A DNA stretch of 64,000 nucleotides from Asticcacaulis benevestitus DSM 16100 = ATCC BAA-896. GTDB taxonomy: Bacteria > Pseudomonadota > Alphaproteobacteria > Caulobacterales > Caulobacteraceae. This document shows positions 8,923 through 17,998 of the stretch, piece by piece. A program made the position numbers and the translations under genes. The stretch is from NCBI RefSeq assembly GCF_000376105.1, contig NZ_AQWM01000015.1, forward strand, positions 1-64,000, read 5' to 3'. Position 1 is the first letter of the stretch; the number at the start of each line of letters is the position of its first letter. Below the pieces are notes generated by a model. That model was given only the letters and a program-made list of their open reading frames with translations, did no database searches and was not told the DNA's origin.

Positions 8923-11537
8923 AATCCCTGCTCGCGCGTTTCATTCCGGAAGCGCGAGATCTGATTGAATCCTCTTCTTCAGGCCTATTGAAGCTGGAGA
9001 AAACCCCGAACGACATTTCTGTCGTAAATGAGGTTTTTCGCGCCGTTCATACGCTGAAAGGATCATCAGGTCTCTTCGATGTGCCGGCTTTGACACGCCT
9101 GGTTCACGTGGCGGAAGATCTGCTCGGGGCCGTTCGCGCCGAAGAGTTGAACATCGATCCGCAACTGGTTGATCATCTTCTCAGTACCCTGGATCAGGTT
9201 GGGGTTTGGATCAATCATCTGGAGACTGAGGCGACCCTGCCTGAGGATGCCGACCGCATTTCTCAATCAATGTCGACCGTATTGAAGCAAGCATTCTCCA
9301 AATCCGGAGAGACTGCCGTTGATGGCAAATCAGGGGCCGATGCGGAACCGGAATTTCGACGTCTGGCGGCCAGTGCGCTAGATGGCTGCGATCCTGACGA
9401 TCGGTTCGAGGCTTTTGCACAGCTCGTTTCCGGGCTTTCCGTTCAGTGTGTTGAATATCAGCCTGCTGATGATTGTTTCTTCAATGGAACCGATCCTTTG
9501 GCGATGATGTTGTCATTGCCGGGCCTGATCAGCCTGACCGCCTTTCCTGTCGCGTCTTTCGCCGCCATCACCGAGCTTGATCCCTATCGTTGCAACCTGC
9601 GTTTTCAGGCACTATCCGTAGCGCCTAAATCTGACATCGAACATCATCTGCGCTACGAACTGGACCACGTCGTCCTCACGGAGGTCTACGCTGAAGACCT
9701 GATCGTTGTGTCGGGTTTGCCCTCGGACTTAGCGGTGTTCGGAGACTTTTATAACGAAGCTGTTGAACTGCTGGCCCGTGACGCCTTTGCGCAGATTGCC
9801 CGCAGTGCGAAAGCGCTTGGCGCCGTTACAGGGCCAGATTTGGCCTCCACGAAGGCCTTGCTCTGGCTGGCAAGTGCCTTGGAAGCTTCGACGCCTGACA
9901 AGTCCCTCGTTGCGGCCCTGATCGAAGCTGTTCTAACGGGGACGTTTAGACGGCCGCAGGTGCACGCGACGCCTGCTGTTCCTTCGGCGCTCAGGCGTCC
10001 GTTTAAGCGCGCCCTAGATATTATCTCAAGCCAAATGCGCGGGTTGCAAGAGATCCCGTTTGAGCCGTCAGTGCTGACCGGGCCTAAGGCGACTGTCAGC
10101 AACCTGCTAAGGTCGCTTGATCGTGATGAGCTTCTCGATAGCGTAGAGACCGCTGGCGAACAGTGTGTGGAGGCGGGGAGCTTTGATCCCTTCCTTCATC
10201 TTCTGGAAAAGCTGGTTGCAGATATACCATCGTTTGCGGGGGCCGAAAATGGCGCTCCAAGCCTATCGAAAGCAGCCGTTGAACAGCCTTTAAAAGTAGA
10301 CGAGGCGGACAAAGGAAGCGCCCAGGATGAGCGCGATGCCAGTATAAGGGCCGATCCAAAGCAGGCGCCATCTCGCATACTGAAGGTCGATCAGGGCAAG
10401 ATTGATGCCTTGATGAATTTGATCGGGGAACTGGTGGTTTCAAAAAACAGCCTGCCATTCCTGGCCAGGCGCGCCGAAGAGGTGCACGGCTCACGTGAAA
10501 TGTCCCGTGAAATAAAGGAACAGTATGCGATCATTGATCGTCTTGCCCAGGAAATGCAGGCGGCGATCATGCAGGTGCGGATGCTGCCTATCGCCGATGT
10601 ATTTGATCGCTTCCCGCGCCTGGTGCGTGATCTTTCGCGCAAACTGGCCAAGGACATCAGCCTGGTTATAGAAGGCGGGGACACAGCTGCCGATAAGAAT
10701 ATCATAGAAGCCCTCAATGACCCCTTACTGCACATTGTGCGTAATTCTCTCGATCATGGTGTCGAACCACCGGCTGAACGTGTGGCCGCGGGCAAACCGC
10801 AGTGCGCAACGATCGGGCTAAAGGCGTACCAGGAAGCGGATTATGTGGTGATCGAAGTCAACGACGATGGGCGCGGTATGGATCCGGCTAAGATCCGGGC
10901 TTCCGCCGTCAAAAAAGGTGTCATCACGCCGGACGAGGCCGGCCGCCTCTCAGATCAGGAAGCCATCAACCTCATCTTCCGACCGGGCTTTTCCACAGCG
11001 GAGAAAATCTCCGATCTGTCTGGCCGGGGCGTCGGCATGGATGTGGTGCGCACGGCCATCGAAAAGCTGGGTGGACGCGTCAGCGTCACATCGCGGATCG
11101 GGGAAGGCTCCAATACCAAGCTGATGCTACCTTTGAGCATGGCCGTCACACGCGTCATGATCATTGAAGCCGCTAGTGATCTTTTTGGCGTGCCCATGGA
11201 TTTGATTGTTGAGACCGTTCGGGTTGAAACCAAGCGGATTCACAAGATCAAACAAGCAGAAGCCTTTGTCCTGCGCGACCAGTTGATTCCTTTGGTGCGT
11301 ATGGCGGATCTTCTGTCCCTGCCTGCCCGGCCTTTGGTCGATGATGCGGAAGCTGTTCTCGTTTGCCGCATAGATGGGCGCCTGGTGGGGCTCGTGATCG
11401 ATGATTTCCGCGTCGGCATGGATGTCATCGTCAAGCCGCTGGAGGGTATCGTCGCGGGGATACCCGGGTTCTCAGGCACAACCTTACTCGGCGATGGTCG
11501 GGTGCTACTCGTCCTTGACCTGAAGGAGCTTGTCTGA
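8919..11537 (+). CDS. cheA: CheA-type chemosensory histidine kinase
   Basis: An 872-residue kinase. Order of parts: a single Hpt (P1) domain at about 1-105 with the phosphorylated His in AVHTLKGSSG; a long middle region (about 140-470) that includes a ferredoxin-like, P2-like segment (around FNGTDPLAMMLSLPGLISL); the dimerisation helix pair (KVDQGKIDALMNLIGELVV, about 490-560); the ATP-binding domain with N-box HIVRNSLDHGVE, G1 VNDDGRGMD and G2 DLSGRGVGMDVV; and a C-terminal CheW-like P5 domain ending at LVLDLKELV. It should autophosphorylate in trans under receptor control and pass phosphate to the two CheY proteins and CheB. ATGA overlap with cheY; its stop overlaps the next start (TGATG). 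Confidence 0.94.
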   Translation: MKSLLARFIPEARDLIESSSSGLLKLEKTPNDISVVNEVFRAVHTLKGSSGLFDVPALTRLVHVAEDLLGAVRAEELNIDPQLVDHLLSTLDQVGVWINHLETEATLPEDADRISQSMSTVLKQAFSKSGETAVDGKSGADAEPEFRRLAASALDGCDPDDRFEAFAQLVSGLSVQCVEYQPADDCFFNGTDPLAMMLSLPGLISLTAFPVASFAAITELDPYRCNLRFQALSVAPKSDIEHHLRYELDHVVLTEVYAEDLIVVSGLPSDLAVFGDFYNEAVELLARDAFAQIARSAKALGAVTGPDLASTKALLWLASALEASTPDKSLVAALIEAVLTGTFRRPQVHATPAVPSALRRPFKRALDIISSQMRGLQEIPFEPSVLTGPKATVSNLLRSLDRDELLDSVETAGEQCVEAGSFDPFLHLLEKLVADIPSFAGAENGAPSLSKAAVEQPLKVDEADKGSAQDERDASIRADPKQAPSRILKVDQGKIDALMNLIGELVVSKNSLPFLARRAEEVHGSREMSREIKEQYAIIDRLAQEMQAAIMQVRMLPIADVFDRFPRLVRDLSRKLAKDISLVIEGGDTAADKNIIEALNDPLLHIVRNSLDHGVEPPAERVAAGKPQCATIGLKAYQEADYVVIEVNDDGRGMDPAKIRASAVKKGVITPDEAGRLSDQEAINLIFRPGFSTAEKISDLSGRGVGMDVVRTAIEKLGGRVSVTSRIGEGSNTKLMLPLSMAVTRVMIIEAASDLFGVPMDLIVETVRVETKRIHKIKQAEAFVLRDQLIPLVRMADLLSLPARPLVDDAEAVLVCRIDGRLVGLVIDDFRVGMDVIVKPLEGIVAGIPGFSGTTLLGDGRVLLVLDLKELV

Positions 11538-11779
11538 TGCCGCTTGTCTTTGAAGGTAATGTAATCCGCTTTGATGGTCACTGCACGGTTGAAGAAGCCT
11601 TGACGTTGGCGCAGGCGCTTGTTGACATCAAGGATGTCGAAATTGTCCTGTCTTCATGCGAATCCATGCACACTGCGCTGCTGCAAACCCTTATCGCCGG
11701 GCAGCCGAAAATAACGGGCGTGCCACAATCCAAAGATCTGGCAAGCCTGATCCGCACGCTGGTTCGGAGCGAAGGATGA
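11537..11779 (+). CDS. small STAS-like protein
   Basis: An 80-residue protein that looks like a minimal STAS (anti-sigma-factor-antagonist) domain: a first strand pair MPLVFEGNVIRFDG, a helix TVEEALTLAQALVD, the strand VEIVLSSCESMHTALLQTLI that would hold the usual Ser/Asp loop, and a C-terminal helix. The normal Asp-Ser-Gly of phosphorylated STAS domains is replaced by SSCESMHT, so a phospho-switch at that place is doubtful. It is coupled at both ends by overlaps: TGATG with cheA and ATGA with the ParA gene. Its position between kinase and ParA suggests a linker between array and positioning system, which is inference. Confidence 0.6.
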   Translation: MPLVFEGNVIRFDGHCTVEEALTLAQALVDIKDVEIVLSSCESMHTALLQTLIAGQPKITGVPQSKDLASLIRTLVRSEG

Positions 11780-12564
11780 CCAGGGTTCTGGCGATCTGCA
11801 ACCGCAAAGGGGGGTGCGGCAAGACGACGACGGCAGTTAACCTCGCCTGCGAATGGGGATTACGCGGCCAGAGAATCTTGCTGATTGATCTCGATAGCCA
11901 GGGACATGCCGGGATTGGTCTTGGGGTGGTCGCTCGTCGTGATGAGCCAACGGCACATACGATTTTTAACCCACAATCCGGCATGTTCAGCGAGGCCATT
12001 CGTCGGACAAGTTTCAAAAATGTCAGCGTAATCCCTGCCGACAGGACGTTTGAAGGGGCATGGCGCGGGCTTGGTCGGGGAGAAACCAACGAACTTGACG
12101 TGCGTTTGCTGGATCGGCAGTTAGCGTCCGACGATGTCAAACAACAGTTTGACATCGTCATCCTTGATACGCCGCCCTCGCTTGATCCTTCGTTGCTGAA
12201 CGCGTTGGCTGCGGCTGACGCAGCCTTGGTGCCGATGGTGCCCCATGCCTTGTCGGCAGAGGGCATACGCCAATTCATACGGTTGTTCTATCGGGTTACA
12301 ACCACGATCAAGCCAGACTTAATGCTGCTTGGCATACTGCCGGTCATGATCAATGACCGGATCAATCATCAGCGTCAGATTTTGAGCGACGTAGGTCGCG
12401 AGCTTGGTGTCAAATATATTTTGGATGGGATCAGAACCGATATTCGGTTAGCTGAAGCCTTCTCAGCTCAAGAGCCAATATCTGTATATTCTCCGCAAAG
12501 CAGAGGCGCGAAGGATTATAGAATACTTACATCACAACTAAGCCGTTTGTGGAATATTGATTAA
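11776..12564 (+). CDS. ParA/MinD-type ATPase, probable chemosensory array positioning protein
   Basis: A 262-residue ParA family ATPase. The deviant Walker A motif is in NRKGGCGKTTT (about residues 8-18), Walker A' in LLIDLDSQGHAGIGLG and the switch II/Walker B in VILDTPPSLDPSLL. No N-terminal DNA-binding extension is present, as in the small ParA proteins that place cargo. In other bacteria ParA homologues in che operons (ParC, PpfA) distribute receptor clusters between daughter cells, and I infer that role here from the operon position. I chose the ATG at 11776, since the protein then starts MTRVLAICNRKGG; the longer frame from 11656 would run inside the STAS-like gene. ATGA overlap with that gene. 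Confidence 0.88.
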   Translation: MTRVLAICNRKGGCGKTTTAVNLACEWGLRGQRILLIDLDSQGHAGIGLGVVARRDEPTAHTIFNPQSGMFSEAIRRTSFKNVSVIPADRTFEGAWRGLGRGETNELDVRLLDRQLASDDVKQQFDIVILDTPPSLDPSLLNALAAADAALVPMVPHALSAEGIRQFIRLFYRVTTTIKPDLMLLGILPVMINDRINHQRQILSDVGRELGVKYILDGIRTDIRLAEAFSAQEPISVYSPQSRGAKDYRILTSQLSRLWNID

Positions 12565-12602
12565 AACATTTCACATTAAACTTTTAAATAAAGGCATCCA
12601 CC

Positions 12603-12977
12603 ATGGCGAATGCGATTCTTATTGTTGACGACTCTCCAACCATGCTTATGAGCATGGAAAACATGCTCATAAAGATTGGTGTTAGAGTTGAAAAGGCCTC
12701 CAGTGGTGAAGAGGCCTTGAGCAAATTGCAGTCTGGACTGAAGATTAGAATGATGATCACCGATCTCAATATGGGCGCGATGAATGGCATCGAACTCATT
12801 CGAGCGGTTCGCAAATTACCAGGCATGTCCTTCGTGCCGATTCTGATGTTGACCACTGAATCCCAGCAGGACAAGCGCAATGAAGCCAAGTCTGCCGGCG
12901 CGACGGGATGGATGGTCAAACCTGTTCAGCCTCAAGCCATGATGCAGATCGTACGACAACTTGTGCCAGGAGTCTGA
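12603..12977 (+). CDS. second CheY-like response regulator
   Basis: A 124-residue receiver domain with D9-D10 in the acidic pocket, phospho-acceptor D54 in MITDLNMGAMNG, Thr in MLTTESQQ and the lysine in WMVKPVQP. The loop after D54 lacks the usual Pro (NMGAMNG for NMPxMDG), a small departure from the family norm. It is a single domain. It lies 38 bases after the ParA gene and 3 bases before the membrane receptor gene. With the CheY before cheA, the operon has two free receivers, the classic arrangement for output plus phosphate sink; which is which cannot be told from sequence. Confidence 0.9.
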   Translation: MANAILIVDDSPTMLMSMENMLIKIGVRVEKASSGEEALSKLQSGLKIRMMITDLNMGAMNGIELIRAVRKLPGMSFVPILMLTTESQQDKRNEAKSAGATGWMVKPVQPQAMMQIVRQLVPGV

Positions 12978-12980
12978 CAT

Positions 12981-14231
12981 ATGAGGCCGCGTTTTGGGAT
13001 CATAACACTTGTAGGGTGCATAGTCCTGGCTGTCCTTTTGACGGCTGCATTGGGTTATAGTTTGGGCTTGGAGACAAGCCTCTCCGCGGTCGGCCTGAGA
13101 CTTATCCTGACTACGCTGGTCACGGCAACGACACTGGTCGTAGCTGGGTATTTAGGTCGCGTCGCCGAGCCCCGGGCTGTGGCCTCCAAGGGTCTCGGCC
13201 CAGTCGCTTCAGACACCAAAGCATCAGTTGAATTGCCGCCGCCGTTAGATGACGCCCCCCCGACTTTGGCCCTTCACGCCATCATGAGCCGTCTGGCGGA
13301 AGAATTACCCGCCTGCAATCCGATCATTCAAACCCTGTGCGGCCATATTCAGAGTGTCGTCGTAGATACGGAAGATGTGGCGGCCAACATCATCGCGCAG
13401 CTACGCAAGGTGGATCATTCCGTCATGACCTTGATAGAATTTCTTGAATACAGTTCGCATGACAAAATCATGAAGATCATTGAGCAGACGGAAGATCACC
13501 TGAATACCAACCGCGAGATATTGGCAGAGTTTCTTGACCGCCGCACGCGGGCGATGGACGATAGCCGCGATCGGCTCACCAAGATTGGAAAATCGGCCGA
13601 GCAACTTGATAAAATAGTTTTGACAATTCGTGCCATCTCTACACAAACCAACTTGCTGGCGCTCAACGCTACCATTGAGGCGGCGCGGGCCGGAGATTTC
13701 GGTAAAGGGTTCTCCGTCGTGGCATCTGAGGTCAAGATTTTGTCACGTCAAACTGACCTGGCGGCCAAGGATATAGGAGACGGGCTGAGGGCCTTGCAAG
13801 GGGACATTTCAGCCAACTTCGATATTATGGTTGGGCAGCAGGATCGTGAAGAACGCAAGGATTTAGACGCCATAGTTGCGGCGATAAACGAGTTGGGTCG
13901 CAACATGGAGCGTCTCGTGGATCAGCAACGCGCCATCATGTCCAGGGTGCAGGTCGAGAGTGAACAGATTGCCCAACCAGTCGTCGAACTCATAGGGTCG
14001 ATCCAGTTCCAGGATGTCACACGCCAGAGGCTGAACAGTGTCACGGAAGTTCTCAACAATATTTCCCACCATTCCGAAAGCCTGACAGAAGCCCTCATAT
14101 CGTCAAATTCTACCGTCCAAAGTTTCGAAAAACATTCTCTGGATCGCAGAGCAGCGCGTGAAAATATGACGAAGGCAAGTCACATGTCGCATATTACGTC
14201 GGCGGAGAATGCCATTATTGAGTTGTTTTGA
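12981..14231 (+). CDS. membrane-anchored MCP-like receptor without a periplasmic domain
   Basis: A 416-residue protein with two N-terminal membrane segments (about residues 7-27 and 36-58) that leave only a few residues outside. After a Pro/Ala-rich linker comes a helical region (about 95-200) and then an MCP signalling hairpin (about 205-275: [45 protein letters not shown]). It therefore lacks an extracellular ligand domain and may sense the membrane or cytoplasm. The region after the hairpin contains [17 protein letters not shown], a pattern frequent in MCP-like proteins of this build and in CheZ-like phosphatase helices (the Q-F-Q-D-x-T-R-Q motif), so a phosphatase-like function on CheY is possible. 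Last gene of the operon. Confidence 0.85.
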   Translation: MRPRFGIITLVGCIVLAVLLTAALGYSLGLETSLSAVGLRLILTTLVTATTLVVAGYLGRVAEPRAVASKGLGPVASDTKASVELPPPLDDAPPTLALHAIMSRLAEELPACNPIIQTLCGHIQSVVVDTEDVAANIIAQLRKVDHSVMTLIEFLEYSSHDKIMKIIEQTEDHLNTNREILAEFLDRRTRAMDDSRDRLTKIGKSAEQLDKIVLTIRAISTQTNLLALNATIEAARAGDFGKGFSVVASEVKILSRQTDLAAKDIGDGLRALQGDISANFDIMVGQQDREERKDLDAIVAAINELGRNMERLVDQQRAIMSRVQVESEQIAQPVVELIGSIQFQDVTRQRLNSVTEVLNNISHHSESLTEALISSNSTVQSFEKHSLDRRAARENMTKASHMSHITSAENAIIELF

Positions 14232-14234
14232 TGT

Positions 14235-14562
14235 CGGTCTCAAATAACCGAAATGGCTATTGTCCACCTATATTAAATAGGCTTTAGCAGGTTTTGTCTA
14301 TTGGGATTTAGTTGCTTTAGTAGGAGTAGCGTCGTATTTGATAAGGGTTTTGAATCGCAAAGAATAGTTTCTCTCAACGAAGCCGAAAATTTGGACACTG
14401 AGCCTGAAATGGTTTTCGACAACTTGACGCGCTTGGCGGCAGATCTTTTCGATATGGTCGTGACGCATCGCATTTTTACACTATTGAATGCATTTTAGCT
14501 CTGGCCACATTTCGGGTTGATCAGGAAGCAGGAACGTCATCGCTATTTTTACGAAAGACGGG
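14235..14562. other. decayed intergenic region after the chemosensory operon
   Basis: About 330 bases between the last chemosensory gene and the SnoaL-like gene. The only recognisable content is the GAF-domain remnant listed separately at 14341-14498. I see no convincing terminator after 14231. Confidence 0.45.
14341..14498 (+). pseudogene. remnant of a GAF-domain signalling protein N-terminus
   Basis: In one frame this stretch reads SLNEAENLDTEPEMVFDNLTRLAADLFD. It matches the start of GAF-domain sensor proteins (often attached to GGDEF or kinase domains), whose usual form is L..LGILDTxPExxFDxITRLAxxLF followed by a hydrophobic strand. Here the match ends abruptly at LFDM: the next residues do not form the expected strand and the frame stops at 14498. 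No clear start codon with ribosome binding site precedes it. I read it as a leftover of a longer gene deleted in this lineage. The identification is from pattern recall and needs alignment. Confidence 0.5.
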
Positions 14563-14904
14563 ATGACATTGGTTCCAGAACTTATGGACAATGCCACCCT
14601 GAAGGCCAATGTTCTTCCAGCCCCGGTCAGGGGGCGGGACGAAATAGAGAAAATATTGACAGCACTCGAAACCCTCTATGTCTCGCTTGAAGACATCCAC
14701 CGTACGAGTACGTCTGAACGAGAATTCATCTTCAGCCAGGCCCGCTTGCTGTCAGGCGAGAAAATTACCATTAATATCGTTGGTGTCCGCGATAAGAGTG
14801 GCTGGATAGCAAACGTAATCATGAATCACGCGCCCGATGCTGCAATGCATTCCCTATCAATACAGCTTTCCGAAATCCTGCACCCTGGGAGTCGTGCCGC
14901 GTAA
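14563..14904 (+). CDS. SnoaL-like / NTF2-fold protein, possibly N-terminally shortened
   Basis: A 113-residue protein with the pattern of SnoaL-like (NTF2-fold) proteins: APVRGRDEIEKIL, then a long helix with a Tyr-x-x-Leu-Glu stretch, EFIFSQARLLSGEKITINIVGVRDKSGWI, and a final hydrophobic strand. These small cone-shaped domains bind or convert small hydrophobic molecules, but the family is so varied that no substrate can be named. Typical members are 20-30 residues longer at the N-terminus; the frame is open upstream to 14521 without a usable start, so the gene may be clipped. It stands alone beside the GAF remnant and may itself be decaying. Confidence 0.5.
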   Translation: MTLVPELMDNATLKANVLPAPVRGRDEIEKILTALETLYVSLEDIHRTSTSEREFIFSQARLLSGEKITINIVGVRDKSGWIANVIMNHAPDAAMHSLSIQLSEILHPGSRAA

Positions 14905-15061
14905 CACCTGCGAGTAACTAGGGTTTTTTCGCTTTGGATTCTAATGGGAACGATCTGTGATCGGTGGCCATGGTTTACGTACCTTAGTTCATTTCTAGTA
15001 GCCGCTAGGGAAAATCCCAGCAGGCGCGGATGCCTTAAGTTGGCTCGTGACCGGGCAAGGC

Positions 15062-17872
15062 TTAGAACCTGTAGCTTACGCCCAGCTTGTAAGAGGCGCC
15101 ATAACGGTTATAGCCCTGCGGCAACAACGGATTGCCGTTGATGCTGTAGGTATTGGCTTCATCGAGCAGGTTTTGCCCTTCGAGTGATATGTCGAGACTA
15201 TCGTTAACCTTGTAGGACGCGTGGGCTGTAACCCAGGTGATTGGGTCAGACTGTTCATTGTAGCCCGCGCCCAACACATTAATCGCGGTCACGAAGCCAT
15301 CGGTATGATCGCCGGTAAGGCTCAGCGACACCTTACCGTGATCATAAAACACACCAAGCGAATACACGGACGGTGCTATGCCTTCGAGCGGACGTTCTTC
15401 ATCGCCGACCCAGCTTTTGGACCAGTTTCGGGTATACTGCGCGCGCACGCCTAAACCGTTGTCAAGGAAGTGTTGCAGGCCGATTTCTATACCCTTGACC
15501 TTGGCGTAGTCACCGTTGATCGGGCGGCTGATATTAAACAGATGACCCGGCACACCGATGTCCTGACCCGGCTCCCAGCTCCTGGTGATCTGATCTTCGA
15601 TGTGCTTGCTGAAGGCCGCAAAGTTGAGTATCGAATTCTTGCTGAAGTACCATTCCAAGGAGGCGTCGAACTGATCAGCCGAGTAAGGCTTCAAAGCGGC
15701 GTTACCGCCATAGATCTGAGTAAATTCGCCCCAGGAAATGCTCTCAGTCGTGTTGGTCGGAGCCAGCGTCTCGACCGACGGACGCGCCATGGTCCTGGCG
15801 GCGCCAAGGCGCAGGCGCAGCTCGTCTGTGATGCGGTAGTTGAGATTGGCCGACGGCAGGATGTAGGTATACTTGTTGTCTTGTTGCACCGAAGTTGGGT
15901 CGGCATAGACGGCTATAAAGTTGAAGGCGCCGTTTTCAATGATGTCGAGGATCTTAGCGTCCCAGGCCTGAGCGGTCGTGTTGGTTTGTACAACGCGCAC
16001 GCCGACATTGCCGCTCCAGCGCTCACCTTCAAGATTGGCCTGGACATAGCCCGACCAAGTCTTTTCCCCAACGCGGTAGCTTTGCAGTGGATTCCAAACG
16101 GGCGCGGCGGCTGCGTAGTCGTAAGGTTCGCCGTCCAGTCGCAGGTTGCCATCATAGCCGGCGAGGGCTTTTTGATAGCTGGCGATATCGAAGGCCAGGA
16201 AGGTCCGCGGGAAATTGCCGCTCACCTCACTCATGAAATTCGGCAGGCTGAAACTGTGCGAAATGACATCGGCGTTGAGATCGCCGACATTGATAGCATT
16301 ATCTCCGGAGTAATAGTCGGCGCCGCCGGTCAGGGAGTTGTTGACGAGGTCGCGTGACTTTTTCCGGTCGGTGTAGTTGAGACCAAATTGCAGGCTGTCA
16401 AACCAGGATTTGCCGACCTGCCACTTGCCAGAGAAGGCGGCGCCGTTGATTTCGTCGTCAATATTATCACCCGCCAGCGAGAAGTAGTGGGTGTTGAAAT
16501 CGGAGTCGGTGAATTGGCCCTTTGCCAGACCGCTGGCGAGATCGCGGCCGTCATCAAAGTTGACTGTGACGTTCGGCACATAGGCGCCGGTCAGTTCGAT
16601 ATGGGCCGTATTGGCCTGGTTCATGCGCAGCACGACATAGCTGTCCTGGCCACCAGAATGGCGCGAGGAGGTCGAGCGATAAAGATCGCCGGTCAGGGTC
16701 AGGCTATCCGAGACGTTCCATGCCGCGTTGACGCCATAAAGGCTGGTATCGACGACGCGATACGAGGTTTGATTGAGCAGTTCCGGATTGAGGCGCATTT
16801 CCGGATCGGGATTGTCCATATCGAAACTCGTGACGATGCCGTTCTGGATCTGCATGTTGGACCAGCGGCCGGGCGCATAGAGCGGATAGAAGGACTGCTG
16901 ATAGCCGACTTGAGGCGAGTCGAGCTTGGTCGTCAGACCGTCCACGACCAGTCGGAAATTATCGCTAGGGCGCCATTCCAGCTTCGCCGTATAGGCGCTG
17001 CGCTTCTTCTGTTCGAGGATCGAGCCGACGCGGAATTGCCCGGGCGCGATCAGGCCATATTCGTCTTCGTCCAGTTTACCATTGTTGTTGGGATCGATAT
17101 TGCCGCCCCAGGCATTGCCGTACCAGTCGGTGTCCGGCACCGGATTGCGCGTCCAGCCGCCGTCATTGCCAGCTATATCTGTTCGGTCGTCGCGTTCTTC
17201 GAGGACGACGCCAAGCAACACGCCAAACTTGTCGTCGGCAAAGGTGGTGCTGTAAACGCCCGACAGCTTCTTACCATCAAGGTCCGACATCTGGTTGCGG
17301 TCGCCTTCAATGCGGACGATGCCGTGCGGGCCACGCTTGTCGAAGGGGCTTGCCGAGCGCAGATTGATCAGACCGCCGATGGCGCCTTCGGTGTTGGCGG
17401 CTTCCGCGCCCTTGATGACGTCAGCGCCGCTGATCACGTCAGAGGGCAGCACGTCGTAGGCGAAATCGCGGCCGGCGCCGTCGGTGGCCAGAATGCGGCC
17501 GTTGAAGGTCGACAGCGTGTATTCGGGGCCAAGACCACGCACGCTGACCTTCTGGCCTTCGCCGCCCGCCGTGCGCGAGATGGATACCCCAGTGATGTGG
17601 CTGAGAGAGTCGGCGACGTTGTCGTCAGGGAACATGCCGAGTTCCAGGGCGCTGATCGAGTCCTGAACCGTGGTGGCGTCGCGCTTCAGTTTGACGGCGC
17701 GGGCGACGCTGCCGCGCACCCCTACGACGACCACCTCCTGTATCGGCTCATCGCTTGCCGGTTCAGGGGCGGGGGCTGTCTCTTGGGCCTGGCTGAGGGA
17801 GGCTGCGAAACTGAGGGCCATGACGGCCGCACTGGATATGAGCCATTTTTGATATCGGGACGTGGTCAGCAT
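15062..17872 (-). CDS. TonB-dependent outer-membrane receptor (Xanthomonas/Caulobacter type)
   Basis: A 936-residue receptor that would take up an oligosaccharide across the outer membrane with TonB energy. A Sec signal peptide (about 1-29, cleaved after SQA) is followed by a TonB-box-like stretch IQEVVVVGVRGS, a plug domain (about 60-170: DNVADSLSHITGVSISR and SVRGLGPEYTLSTFNGR) and a 22-strand barrel ending in YKLGVSYRF with the C-terminal Phe needed for barrel insertion. It belongs to the large TonB receptors common in Caulobacter and Xanthomonas carbohydrate loci. The start has AAGGAGA eight bases upstream. It is divergent from the AgaR-like regulator, and two TTCGTTTT motifs lie in the shared gap, so it probably imports galactosamine-containing oligomers for the genes downstream. 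Confidence 0.92.
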   Translation of the reverse strand: MLTTSRYQKWLISSAAVMALSFAASLSQAQETAPAPEPASDEPIQEVVVVGVRGSVARAVKLKRDATTVQDSISALELGMFPDDNVADSLSHITGVSISRTAGGEGQKVSVRGLGPEYTLSTFNGRILATDGAGRDFAYDVLPSDVISGADVIKGAEAANTEGAIGGLINLRSASPFDKRGPHGIVRIEGDRNQMSDLDGKKLSGVYSTTFADDKFGVLLGVVLEERDDRTDIAGNDGGWTRNPVPDTDWYGNAWGGNIDPNNNGKLDEDEYGLIAPGQFRVGSILEQKKRSAYTAKLEWRPSDNFRLVVDGLTTKLDSPQVGYQQSFYPLYAPGRWSNMQIQNGIVTSFDMDNPDPEMRLNPELLNQTSYRVVDTSLYGVNAAWNVSDSLTLTGDLYRSTSSRHSGGQDSYVVLRMNQANTAHIELTGAYVPNVTVNFDDGRDLASGLAKGQFTDSDFNTHYFSLAGDNIDDEINGAAFSGKWQVGKSWFDSLQFGLNYTDRKKSRDLVNNSLTGGADYYSGDNAINVGDLNADVISHSFSLPNFMSEVSGNFPRTFLAFDIASYQKALAGYDGNLRLDGEPYDYAAAAPVWNPLQSYRVGEKTWSGYVQANLEGERWSGNVGVRVVQTNTTAQAWDAKILDIIENGAFNFIAVYADPTSVQQDNKYTYILPSANLNYRITDELRLRLGAARTMARPSVETLAPTNTTESISWGEFTQIYGGNAALKPYSADQFDASLEWYFSKNSILNFAAFSKHIEDQITRSWEPGQDIGVPGHLFNISRPINGDYAKVKGIEIGLQHFLDNGLGVRAQYTRNWSKSWVGDEERPLEGIAPSVYSLGVFYDHGKVSLSLTGDHTDGFVTAINVLGAGYNEQSDPITWVTAHASYKVNDSLDISLEGQNLLDEANTYSINGNPLLPQGYNRYGASYKLGVSYRF

Positions 17873-17962
17873 GCGTGTGTCTCCTTGTGTCGCAAATGGG
17901 CGGGCTGGCGCCTTCCCTTATGTTGCGATTTATGTACGGTTTCGTCTGCATGTCTAGATTAT

Positions 17963-17998
17963 CTTTCGTTTTATATGTCATTCGAAACAAAAACGAAG
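17963..17998. promoter_or_regulatory. candidate AgaR operator pair between TonB receptor and agaR
   Basis: Two opposed copies of a TTCGTTTT motif: CTTTCGTTTTATATGTC on the plus strand at 17963-17979 and CTTCGTTTTTGTTTCGAATG on the minus strand (17979-17998). The same core occurs at 22111-22135 and 25387-25407. As I recall, AgaR-type DeoR regulators use a TTTCRTTTY-rich site, which fits. The pair lies 90-125 bases upstream of the receptor start and 135-170 before the regulator start, so it could control both. Confidence 0.6.
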
